From positions 62,001 to 126,000 of the forward strand of contig VZSF01008937.1 of the NCBI GenBank assembly GCA_013398295.1: a DNA stretch of 64,000 nt, given 5' to 3'. Position numbers and translations under genes: made by a program. Positions 1 through 23,400 of this stretch are shown one piece after another. The stretch comes from Chionis minor (taxonomy: Eukaryota; Chordata; Aves; Charadriiformes; Chionididae). Position 1 is the first letter of the stretch; every line of letters begins with the position of its first letter. Under the pieces are notes generated by a model that was given only the letters and a program-made list of their open reading frames with translations, had not been told where the DNA came from and ran no database searches.

Positions 1-217
1 GATTCAGGGAAGTATTAATTAGTGAAAATGCTTCTTAAACAGTTCTCACAGGACCATATTTAAGAGCGAACGAGGATACGGTGTTTCTACAGCATTTCAC
101 TTGTGCTATAGAAGAGTCATTACGTGAACTTTATGCACGAGGCTAAAGTTTATTGCAGACACTTGGAAGGCTGTATATTTTAGGGCAGTAATAATCTTGT
201 GGTTTGAGGTTAACAAA

Positions 218-665
218 TGTAGAATCACATGTAGGAGGCACCTTGGGAAATCATCTGTTTACTGCCTGCATTGTGGAGAAGGATCATCTTAACATGATTC
301 CCGATGAATGTCTAACCTGTTAGTGACATCCTGTTTTGGAGACTCCACAACCTGGCAGTTTGTTCCAGTCTTGAGCCACTCTTGAGGTGAAAAAGGTTTT
401 CTTTTCCTTGCAAGTGACCTGCTGGGATTTAAGCCAATCATTTCTTGGCTCATTAACAGTAAATGTGTTGTTCCTTTTTTCTCTATGGCAACCTATTATA
501 TACTTCATTGTGCCCCACTTTCTCTTAGGGTAGATAATCCCTGTTCATAGAATCTTTCCTAATTCATGGGTTTTATGCTTATTCTGGTTGTTTTTTCAAC
601 TTTCTTCAGTTTTTTAACAGATTTCTTATAGAGCATAGTGTCCAAAACTGGAGACAGTACTCAGT
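218..665 (-). repeat. Old, degraded CR1-like LINE 3' region, antisense
   Basis: Read on the minus strand, about 300-510 gives a fragment with KKTFFTSRV followed by W-N-K-L-P. This matches the C-terminal signature of CR1 ORF2 ([16 protein letters not shown]). On the plus strand the 'gactccacaacct' and 'gtgaaaaaggtttt' phrases are the reverse of the same block. The copy is heavily mutated with stop codons, so it is much older than the other CR1 pieces here. It lies in the PI4K2B intron before the first visible exon. Boundaries are approximate; it could belong to the related L3 family. Confidence 0.6.
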
Positions 666-1295
666 AATTTTAAGCTTTACTACATGTCTCCAATATAAAT
701 GGTGGCTGATAGTGTGAACCATTGTCAGCTTTGAGTTGAGGAATCTACAACAGTGGGTAAATGACACCACTCTTTGGAATTGCAAAGCGCAGAACATTTT
801 CATCCATTCTAACTTAAAGCAGTAAGTAAAATAGATATAAAAGAGAAAAGGTAACATTTGATTATTAGCATTCTCTATGTTTGTCGCTTTCCTGAAACCA
901 TTATAGCTCTGTCTGCAATACCTTGTCAATGGTGGGCTAAAAATGATTTTGAAAACTACTTTTAAAACCTCCTATTTTGAAAACTTAGAATATTAAAAAA
1001 GTATAGTCTAAAATGCAATCTTCTAATTTTGAAAAACTAGTAAATGTTAGCTGGTTTTGATTTTTCTCTTATGAAGAATTTATTTTGAATTCGTCTATTT
1101 CTAGACAAGCATTTGACGATACATTTGTTTGGAATACCGTTTTGTTAGTTTTATTATTTTATAATCCAAAAAGAGCAATTGTAAAATGCAATGTATAGTA
1201 TCTAAAATGATTTTGAAAATTAGTTATTTGAAGGTATTGATTAATCTCTTGCAACTCCAAGCATTCATGCTTTGATGTTTTATTATTTATCCTAG

Positions 1296-12809
<11,514 letters not shown>

Positions 12810-12970
12810 CAACAAAAAATATGTAGGAAGAGTAAGTTTCTCTTAACTTTGGAAAGTTACTCCTGTGTAAAGGTTCTGCAATAACGTACTTCTGCTGTAT
12901 ACCAAGAGCTCTGACTGCCGACACCTCAGAACTTAAATTCTAAACACTTAAGGAAATGTATTTTGAATGT

Positions 12971-12976
12971 AATAAA
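12971..12976 (+). promoter_or_regulatory. PI4K2B: Poly(A) signal, PI4K2B (proximal)
   Basis: AATAAA 162 bp after the PI4K2B stop codon. It is the nearest canonical signal and would give a 3' UTR of about 180 nt. Confidence 0.6.
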
Positions 12977-13074
12977 AGTTTACAATTTTTGTCTCAAAAT
13001 TGTGAATTCTTATGTCAGGGAGTGAGAAGAACTTGTCCATATTGTATTTTTGTAGGCTAAATTAATGTATTCTG

Positions 13075-13080
13075 AATAAA
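13075..13080 (+). promoter_or_regulatory. PI4K2B: Poly(A) signal, PI4K2B (distal alternative)
   Basis: A second AATAAA about 100 bp after the first. The sequence alone does not say which is used; both may be. Confidence 0.45.
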
Positions 13081-13778
13081 GGAAGATACACAGTTTGCAT
13101 ATGCTGAGAAACTACTTTTGAATACAACGGGAATAATTTTTGTTCAATATAAATGCAAAAACCTATACGCTATCGATTTCTTTTTATATGGTCTTTAAAA
13201 AAAAGTTCAGGATGTTATCTTTGATTGTGCAAATACTTTTCCTTGGAATTTCTTTCTGATGTTTTAAGCTGTTAGTAGGTTTTCATAGGCTAGTTACTTG
13301 AAAAGTCATGCACTAAAAAAAAAAAAAAAAAAAAAAAATTATCTGTCCTTGACAAACAAGTGAAAGAAAGGGAGAGGGGGGAAAAAATTCTCCAAATAGA
13401 TTTATTTTTCTTTGCACGTGGGGACCAAAAGTAGTTAAATAGTTGAATTACAGCAAAATTCAACCCGAGTAAGTACACACAGTTTCTACTGTGACAAAAT
13501 AAACTGAGTGTACCTTTCGGAGGAGGTTGAAACTTCACCTGTAGCTTTTAGAACTTGTGTAATGAAGCACACGTATGGAGAATGTGATATTTCTTTACAG
13601 AGCCGTCACAAGGGAAGGCCTGCACGGTGTTATCACAGGTTTGTTTTGCCGTATGTGTGTAAACGTGTTCATGGGCAGCCACCAACATGGTTCTGCGCTA
13701 TTGACGGCAGAAGCTCTGATGTGTTCATCACAATGCCAGTCTGCCTTCTAAATTTCTATCTAAACTCTTATTTTTTTG
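13081..13778. other. Intergenic DNA between PI4K2B and ZCCHC4
   Basis: AT-rich sequence with no convincing exon. It contains a run of 24 A at 13315-13338 and ends in a T run next to the assembly gap. An open frame crosses from here into the gap only because N positions cannot contain stops. Confidence 0.6.
13315..13338. repeat. Poly(A) homopolymer, 24 bp
   Basis: An uninterrupted run of 24 A. No retrocopy body is recognisable upstream of it. Confidence 0.9.
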
Positions 13779-14013
13779 NNNNNNNNNNNNNNNNNNNNNN
13801 NNNNNNNNNNNNNNNNNNNNNNNNNNNNNNNNNNNNNNNNNNNNNNNNNNNNNNNNNNNNNNNNNNNNNNNNNNNNNNNNNNNNNNNNNNNNNNNNNNNN
13901 NNNNNNNNNNNNNNNNNNNNNNNNNNNNNNNNNNNNNNNNNNNNNNNNNNNNNNNNNNNNNNNNNNNNNNNNNNNNNNNNNNNNNNNNNNNNNNNNNNNN
14001 NNNNNNNNNNNNN
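13779..14013. other. Assembly gap, 235 N
   Basis: The gap is flanked by T-runs on both sides and lies directly before a CpG-rich segment. The expected first coding exon of ZCCHC4 is not found on either side, so the gap most likely removes that exon and the core promoter. The real missing length may differ from 235. Confidence 0.98.
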
Positions 14014-14029
14014 TTTTTTTTTTTTTTTA

Positions 14030-14400
14030 TGCTTGGCTCCCCAAAATTTACTTCCTCCCTGCTCGCAGCGACCCAGGAGCAGGGGGATTTGGAGCAGGGA
14101 GCCACGTCCCGGGGTTGGAGGGGGGGTAGTGCCTTGCGTGGGGGGTCCAGCCCCAGCCCGCTCGGAAGGTGGCGACAGAGAACGGGCTTTGGGGCCGGGC
14201 CGGGGGCTCTGGCGGGCCCCGCTGAGGTGGCGGCGGTTCCCGGGGGTTTGGCGCTTCCTGGAGCGTCTCTCCCGCTGCTTTCCCGTCTCTGCCCTGCGGG
14301 AGGCTGTGTTTGCTTCGGCCTGCCTTGGCGCTGGCTTCCGGCAGCCTGGGCCGTGTAGCGGGGGCATTAAAGCAGTTCTGTAGGTGTCCCCTGTCCCGTC
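14030..14400 (+). promoter_or_regulatory. ZCCHC4: CpG-rich segment at the ZCCHC4 5' end (probably exon 1/intron 1 edge)
   Basis: GC-rich, CpG-dense sequence in an otherwise AT-rich area, directly upstream of ZCCHC4 exon 2. It has several G-runs around 14125-14215. Long open frames occur on both strands here, as is common in CpG islands; none matches the ZCCHC4 N-terminus and none has a suitable phase-1 donor. I read it as the downstream part of a promoter island whose core lies in the gap. Confidence 0.6.
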
Positions 14401-14427
14401 ATATAATTAATTACCTGCGTCCTTCAG

Positions 14428-17400
14428 GTCCCGCGCTTCTGTTTGTAAAGACCAGCCGAGGAAAAGAGGAGGGAAGAAGGTTTTACGCTTGTTCAGCTTG
14501 TAGGGATAGAAGAGATTGCAACTTTTTCCAGTGGGAAGATGAGAAGGTAAGAGAGCGCTGCCTAAGAGTGTGGTAAATATTGGGGAGTTTTTTCTTCTAT
14601 TTAAAAGAAAATTTTAAAAAAAAAAGTATTTTGTTTTGGAAATCTGTGGTAATTACTGCTTTGTAAGCTTTTTTTAATAGTTTGCATTTATTTCTGTGAG
14701 GAGAAGACATTTTGAGTATAGCTTTCAAGGAAGGCTGTGTACTTTTAAGCAAAACTGATGTTTGTTAATATCAGTTGTTAACTTGTTGCCAAAGTGCTTG
14801 GGTATTCAAGTTAGGAAGTTTGCCGATACTACGCAATGTTGAACAAAACAGGTTAGTTCTGATCGCAGGATGTTGGTCAGCTTCCATGATTAAGACAGGG
14901 AAAATCTGGTGGTTGCAGGCAAACAAGGGGATATACAAAACAGCGAGATGGTGAGGATCAGCGTGATGCTCAGTAGTCTCAGAATATCTGCAGCAGTTTG
15001 TCTTCATCTAAAGAACTTTGATCAGAAAATTCTAAGGTAATAAAATTGGGATCGATACATATTTATGGAGATCTTACAGCTGTGTTTGTCTGCATTTTGT
15101 GTTACTTTTTCTGTTTCCTAAATGAGTATCTTGTGTTGCGGTCATTGTCCTCAGCAGGTTGGCAGGCTGGAATTTAACCAGGTTTGTAAGCATTTCATTG
15201 CTGTGCTGGTTACTACTGAAAAGTTGTATAAAGAGAAAGTGAGATAGTTAATCACTCGGTTGTGTAGATTTAAATGGTATTCCTAGTGACGTTTCATTTT
15301 GAATGTTACTTGTATCCTGACGTCTTTTGTTCTATTGAATTTTACTGTCTCCCCCTTTAAACAAATAAATACCATAAATTTTGCACAAATGTTTTGAAAC
15401 TCTTAACTGTGAAACCGTTAAGTATGTTTTGTGGGAACCAAGTAGAAGACTCAGAGAAGAGTTCTCATGCTTTTAAAATAATCACACACAAAAGACTTGG
15501 GCAACATTTCTACTGTTACTGGTTGCGCAGGATCAGCTTAGAGTTCTTCAGAGGGAACACAACTGCTGTCATACGTTAATGGGAGGTATACCTCTTTCTG
15601 TCTTCAACACAATCATGTTTTGAGTTTTTCCCTGAGTATTACGTGTGGTAGAAAAGTGAAATGCTTCAGAGTTTTTTTTGCACAGTTTAAATTCACAATG
15701 AGAGACTCATGTCGTTATGCAGCGTGCCTCTGTGCTGCAGGTGTGCTTGTTCTTTTGAAATAACCATCCAAAGAATATAATAGTTTTTCTATGCGGGGTA
15801 AGTAAAGCATGAGACCTGTGATGCACTCTTTTGGTTTAATACTAACATTTAATGTAAGTGCAGAGCGATATCTGCTTTGTAACTTCTTATATATATAAAT
15901 TTTGCAGGTGTCAGAAACCAGGCTTGCAGCACGTGAAGAATATAACAGAAATCATCAGCCTTTTTTTACACACAGACAGAATGTGGAAAGGTATTGTTAC
16001 ATATATTTTCTTCAGTAAAACTCAAGTAATGCAGGTTTAGGTATTCTGAATGTAAAGATAATATTTCAGGATTCTTTAAAATATGAAAACATGCCAGAGG
16101 GATTTGGAAAAATAAGAACTGGTTGACTGCAATGGGAAAGTAGCATGAAACATCTAATTGGAACATAGTGTTTTCAACCCAGGAACTGCTTTGGGTTTGG
16201 TTCTTTTTTTGTATATATGTATATGTTAGTGTTTGTAATGTGCTAACAGCAGGTTAGCAGCAGTTTCAGTTCAAAAAATTGTTCCTGATTTTAGTGTGCC
16301 AAGTCATAGGCTTAACATTGTGAAAAGAAGCGAAGGTAATACAGTAAAAATAGTATCTGAGTTTTGTGTATAAACACACAGGACTGCTTGCTGGTAGTTG
16401 ATATGGAGTCTTCACTCTGTAATCCAGTTATTTTATGGGGACTCTTATTTGGCTAGCATAATATATTCTTGCTTTCTGGAGAGGCTTTTTCAAAGTGTCC
16501 TTTTAATATTTTTTTCATAAATGTTACTTTGTTCACATGTAGATAGTGGAGTTTTGCACGATCAGCCTAAACTGCTTTGCCTGTTTAAATTGAACTCTTC
16601 CAAAATACAGAACCCCCTTCATAGTTCCCTTTCACATCTTTTATAGAGGCTTTTTCAAAGTTTGTTCCCTATTGTCTTTTGTATTTAAAGGTACAAGAAT
16701 TTTGTTCTGTTGCCATTATCAAAGAGGAAGTTTTGCCAGGAATGCCAGCAATTGCTATTGCCAGCTGAATGGGAAAAACACTCACATCACCAGTTCCTGT
16801 GTGATATCTCCACTGCCCAGTTAAAAAGTCCCAGTCAACTCCTGTATCCACTGGAGAATAAAAAAACAAATGCGCAGTATTTATTTGCAGACAGAAGTTG
16901 CCAGTTCTTATTGGATCTTATTATTGATTTAGGATTCAGACGAGTGCTCTCTGTTGGAACACCCAGGTACGTCAGTGAGAATTGTTACACTTTTGAATAA
17001 TACCTCTCTCTCAAAGCTGTGCAGCTTACTAATATTTAAATAATCAAGGATTCTCCGATAATAAGAGGTTCACTCTACTTTAAATGGTTGGCTTTATCCA
17101 AGCATCTAGGGGAGTTTTGCTTTGAGCTCATAAGATACAGGGGAAGACTGTAACTGCACTGCAAATAACACTTCTATACACTTTGAATGTCTTGCTTTCT
17201 TACAGGAATTACAATGAGGTTCTTTGTTTATGTTTGGGGGTTTTTTTGTTCAGGGTGATCCAGTAGGCTTCACTGACTTTTCATCTTTTAAGACTAACAT
17301 ATTTTTCTAACTTTGAATATTAGCTGAATGGAATCGTCCAAATTCAGATTACTCCATTTTCTCTATCTGTTTGGTTTTAGGTTTAGTAAAGTACCAGGCA

Positions 17401-20400
17401 TTCTTGTCTTGCAAGATAATTTCTGAAGCCAATGATTATGTGTTAAATTTCTTTGCTCCAATTATGCTTCAGGCTTCATGAAATCATCCAGTCAAAAGCA
17501 TCACAAGAAGAAGATTTCAGGGTTAGAAGCCTTCTGCTAGATATTGATTTCAGGTAGGTTTTGATAAACGTATATCTGTCTGAAGCACATGTACAAAGAT
17601 TTGTGTTCTTACTGCTTTAAAAGATAAATTGGTGGTTGTTTTCCCTTTCCTGTCTCTGCATCTCTGTTCCTTCACACGTACACAAATGACATGCAGTTTA
17701 TAAGAAAAGTAATTATACTTAATAATTCCCGGTACTGGTATGTGTTGTCAACAGTCAGAACCCAAAAAAGTTTTTCTTATGGCCATGTTTTCACTGTAAA
17801 TGCCCTTTAGGGCAGGCAAGAAGTTGTTAATATTTTTCTACTACCTAAAACTTCTTTTACAGGTATTCACAGTTTTACGCAGAAGATGAATTCTGCCACT
17901 ACAACATGTTTAATCATTATTTTTTTGGTGGAGAGGTAAGGCCAAGTATTTCTTGTAAAGAGGTACATGTTGTTGGTGCAGAATCTTTTAAGAAAGTCAT
18001 GGCTAGTGTAGTAGAAAACAACTATCATAAGATAAAAATGGTCTACAGTAGTGGAAATCAAAGAATAACAATGCCTTTTCAGTAATTCTCTCCCACTGGA
18101 TTCAAAGATAAAGTTGCCTATTAAATTTATGCTAACTAATGTTACTTACATATCTCAACTGTTGCTTTTATTAAAACAACCATTTGATGTGAGATGTCAC
18201 CTTATATAAATATTCATTAGCCCTTTTCTTATACTGCTACAACAGAATTAATTGTTTTATTCTGAGCCTTTACAAGCCCAATGGATGCCTTGGGACTTGT
18301 TCACTGGTACTGGAGGAAGAGGAGGTTTTCCTGCTTTATTCCAGGCAAACAAGGTCAAAAGGTTAACCTTGTTTTCATAAAGTGAGGTTGAATTAGTGTC
18401 ATGGTTAAAAAAAAATGCTGAATTTCTTGTTTCTTTTTAAATGTCACATTAAGTGCTTGATTTTGAGTTCTCTACAGCTTCAGTAGGACATTTATTGTAG
18501 CTTTGTACAGGAAATCACAGTGCAATTCAATGCCAAACATTAATTTCAAATATTTATCCCAACAGTATACTCACTCACTCTTCACTCTTCCCTTGCCATT
18601 ATTAGTAAGCCACTGCTGATTTGCATAAACATGTCTATTGTTACACCTTTCACACTGTGTAGATCATTTTCATATTTTTACCATTCTAAATCCTAATTTT
18701 GAGTGGGATCTTGAAAATAAAAAGAATCTTCTAGAATGAAATTGGAGGCTGGTCTGAAAGCCTCACCTTTGGATTCTTTTATCCATTACTGTATTCGAGT
18801 TTTGTATTTTTCAATTAAAACAAAAGACCGTTCATCTGCATTATAAACACTGTAGCATTCTTCTCAAGGTGCAAAAAGGTGACACCTGTAATGGCACTGT
18901 ATTGCAGTGTATTCAAGGACTGAATTGCAGCACATTTAATGCGCATAAGTCTTAAAAATCTGGTTTTGGAATGCAATAGAATCGAAGTAATAGATGAGAG
19001 AACACTGAAAGATGGCAGTTTTTTACATTTCCTTTAATAATAGAATTCAGGTTGGATTGCTAAAATTTTAACATGATAAATGTTCTTATAACCAGTATGG
19101 ATTGAATCAGTTTTCAGCGGATGGAATTTTTTCCCATTTACTTTGATAATGCTTTACAGAATAAAACTAAAGTTAAAGGGCGTGAATAAAATGTATTCTG
19201 AGCCTGAACTTTGCTTTCTTGCTACGCATAACATTTTTTTCCGATTTAAATTTAGTACCTTTAGAGAGAAGACTGTCTTAGGAAGCTTGAACTACATCTG
19301 CCCTTGATACATTATTTCTAACTAAACAGGGCTCTTGTTTTCAGTGCTTCAAATCCAGTTGGTTTTTTGGTGGGTTTTTTTTTTTCAAGTGCTGCACAAG
19401 AGGAAATTCACCTCCACGAGAGGAAATAACTTCCCTGTTCAAAGTTGAAACTTCTAAAATAATCATTTTACTGCCAAATACAATATTTTTACAGTTCTTG
19501 ATTCTATGTTTCTGGAAATTAACCTCTATTTCTTACAGGCTGCACGTGAAACTTGTAGGAAATTCTTGTATGAAGACAATGGTGAAAGAGTCATTATGGT
19601 GACGGATCCCCCATTTGGAGGTCTAGTGGAAGCACTGGCTTCTAGTTTTAAAAAACTGATGTCAATGTGGAAGGAGACAGAAAAAGAAGGTACGTGTTAC
19701 AACCAGATAGGTGAGTTGAGCTGTAACATCACTGTAAGAAAAAAGTACCTGTTTCAAATTCTGTGGTTCTTGCTACTCAGGTGAGCGTGAACACACTCTT
19801 GTTACAGTTTCTAAAGATGAACTACGTCTATGTAATATACTCTCCGGATGCTTCTAGTTTAATAATACCCAATTCTTGAGATCTCTCAAAGATTTTTACA
19901 AATTGTTTAAAAATCTACTTCGCAATTAAAATGGGCTTTAAAGGTAGACAAGAATAAGCTATCAAACCAGTACCATTTCTTACCAGCGTAGGCAGGTGAC
20001 AAGAGTTGTTTAGTTAAGTGGAACTTACAGCTCTGTGTATATAAAATATACTGAAACCTACTGTCACCTAAAGTGACTAGTTCTTATGCCCAGCACGACA
20101 TACGTTTGCATGTTTATGTATTTGTGGTAAAATTTTCATGTTTCACGTACCTTGTTTTTCATTAACATACACCTAAGTCTTTTCATTACTAGGTCATAAC
20201 AGCCAAGAGATGCCCATGTTCTGGATATTTCCCTACTTCTTTGAGTCTCGTATTCTGGAATTTTTCCCGAGCTTCAGTATGATGGATTACCAGGTAGGTA
20301 TAACTGAACCCAGTGAATCTGCTAAATTTCAGTGGTGTGCAATGTGAACAGGAATATGAATGAGAGCAGATATAATAATGGTAGCACTTGCCTGTAGGTG

Positions 20401-23400
20401 GGCCGCCTTCTTGAACTTTAATTTTGACTGCATCGGAGGCCCTGCAAACTCCGTGGTGCTCATCATGGGAACCCCAGGTTCTGTATTTGTATCAGCCATA
20501 CCTTTGATAACTTTGTCACACTCCTACAGTCTATTACCTACCTTTAACTCATGTGTCCGTTAACTCATTTCTTCTGCCTGGTTTGCGGTGTGACAAAATT
20601 TGCACCTCTTTCAACAGGTGCGTATTGCAGAGGTGAGAGGTAACTTCAAAAAGTGTGTTTCATTTTTCCCAGATGTTGAAATGTCAGTAGCTTGGTGGGT
20701 AACGCCCAGCCCCAGTAAAAAAAATAATAAAAAAAAAATTTAAGGTCTTTCATCTCCAGAACTGCTTGGACCGGAGTAGAATTACAGCAATGGAAATTCT
20801 TGGAATTGCGTAATAAATGTAGTTGTCAGTGATAATGCAGTAATCTGGCACCAGCTTCTCTAATATTATATCCATTCTGTAAATTGTTTCAGAATGCATG
20901 CATCAGTGACTTTTGAGAGACATCAGAGACTTTGAGAGACGTGTATTTGTGATGTTAAAGTTATTCTCATAGAACAACTCTGCATAATGTTTGACACGGG
21001 TGTTCCTTCCGAACAACATATTTGTATCTTGTAGAATGGAAATTTGGTGAAGAAAATGGGAAACCTGAGCTAGGCTGGACTCTGCATTGCTGCTCGTGTT
21101 CAGAGATGAGAATTTTTGTGACAAGTCTCTGAAGGCAGTGCTGGAAAGAGCAGTGCTGATTGGATTTGCAACTCTGTAGTTGTTCTGAGAGAGGTTAAGA
21201 TGCACATCAGCTCTTGTACTGCCAGACAGACCACACAGGGTAGTTCTATCTGGTTTTAATTGATTGCTTTTTTGTAGAAGAAACAACTGCAATGCTATCT
21301 TAGATATCCCATGCAAAAGAGCAAAAAGGAATAAGTAAAATAGGATTATTGCAGTGTTGGGAACTTATTTTCCTGAGTCTAGCCTGCTATTATGGTTGCA
21401 CAAATTTAAAAATAAGTAAGAGAAAATACTTGCTGTGGAATTTGTAATCTATTTGGGGTTAGAGTCTTTTATATAAAAAAGAAAATTTCATCAGGCACAT
21501 ATGAAGATAGTAATTACATAAATAGTTCTGGCTGTGCTTAGCATTCAGTTTAAGACTCGTTTTCTATGGTTTTATTTTTCTAGGTAGACTATGATAATCA
21601 TGCACTTTATAAACATGGCAAGACAGGTCGTAGACAGTCCCCTGTCCGTATCTTCACAAACCTCACCCCAAGTATGATTGTACTTCCTGTGGAAGAGGGT
21701 TACAGGTAAGATGTGTTAACGCTCAGCGACTGAAAGAACGTGCTTGTTCTTAATTAGGGCGTGAAGTCTCTGAAGAACTTCAGGATAGTGCTGTTCAGCA
21801 TTGTCACATGTAATTTTTGGGTGCCAAGCTCCTCAAGAGCACATTTCTCTGTCTCATTCTAAGGTTGCGTGTTCTATGAACAATGTGTAGGAGAGCTGGC
21901 CACCTAAAAAGAGATTTACGTTTTCCAGCGTGGAATGATGATATTGCTCAATTAGTCCATAGGAAAAGTTGTGTACGCCTATGAGAGACAGAGATTTACA
22001 GCTGTCCCTGATAATCAGCTTGGCTGAGACAGTAGTTAATAAAGTAGGAGAAGAATCAAGGACAAAGGAATGGATTTGGTTTGAGTTACTCCTGGTAGTG
22101 TGGCTAATTTGAATTCAAGCACCTGAATTTCACTATCTGGATGTGCTGTGTCTAAATGATTATTAGGCTCTCGGCCTAAATGGTGATTTTATGCATCAAA
22201 AACATCATCTTTATCAAAGTGATTTTGCGATCCTTGTAATTATTGTTGAGCTTGTATAAAATTAATTTCTGTTGCTTCTTGAGCAAATAGTGGACCAGTA
22301 CATTTATAATTTTTTTCCCCAGGTTTTGCACTATATGTCAGCGATATGTTAGTTCGGGTAACCAGCACTGTGAGACATGCAATTCATGTACCTCCAAAGT
22401 AAGTATTTTGACTTCTTTCTGGATAGAGGTTTTAGCAGTAGTCAAATAATAACTTCCATAACTCTTGCTCTGGTAAAAACCTATTCTGATACTGAATTCT
22501 GAAAACCCCCGGACAGTTCTGTTTTGTAGACTTATTATTAACTTCACAGGACATAATTCATAGCCCACTGGGTATTAATTTTTGTTTCTCTGATTCCTTT
22601 GTGTTGGAAAGAGGACAGGAAAAGTTTGCTACTTGCCACTTGCACCATACCGTATTCATCAGTGGTCTGTTGACACATTCCTTCTTACGGTTCGAAAGTT
22701 GTAGAACTTGGTAGCTTCAAAATGCAGCCATTTTGCTGTGGTTGCCACAGATTGTCAGGACTGTTGTTTTTAAGTTATAGTCCTTCCTACAGAGGACCTG
22801 TTTCTGTAAATAACGGGGACCACACAACAGTAGTTTAGTTTTAAGATAGAATCAGTGGTTTTTTTTAAAATGAACAATGCATTTCTTCATCTTTTGTAGG
22901 ATGGTAGACGATGGAAACATTGTGTTCTTTGCAAAAAATGTGTAAAACCCTGTAAGTACAGAAAAATACTTGCCTAAATAAAAGTACCCTTACTGTTTAA
23001 GCTATACTCCAAAGACACTGAGATGACAAACCAGAAGAGAAAATACTCTGTAAAAGAAATAAAACATAATCATTCAGAAGACACAGAGTAAAGGAGAAAT
23101 CTCAGTTTCACACGAAGTTGCCATTTGATAACTTTGCACTGTGTGGAAACCTGATAAATTCTTGTAAAGGTGTACTAAATCCCATTTATCTTTGTAATGG
23201 GAAAACTTAAATATTTTGATTTGTCTTGTCAGCATTTCCTGATTTTGTAAACTTACTCATTAGAATTTTGTAAACAAATAGGCAGTTAGTAGAATGTTTG
23301 TGCAGGCATGATCAAGCTATGTTTTGTGCACAAATGCAGTTGTATTTATGGCTGTGTTTAAATAGCTGAAGCAATCATTTTTGTTACCAGTACAGAAATA

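Noticed and set aside
13508..14383. Open frame of 291 codons crossing the N gap
   Set aside because: It is open only because N codons cannot be stops. The flanks show no protein similarity and are AT-rich on one side and a CpG island on the other.
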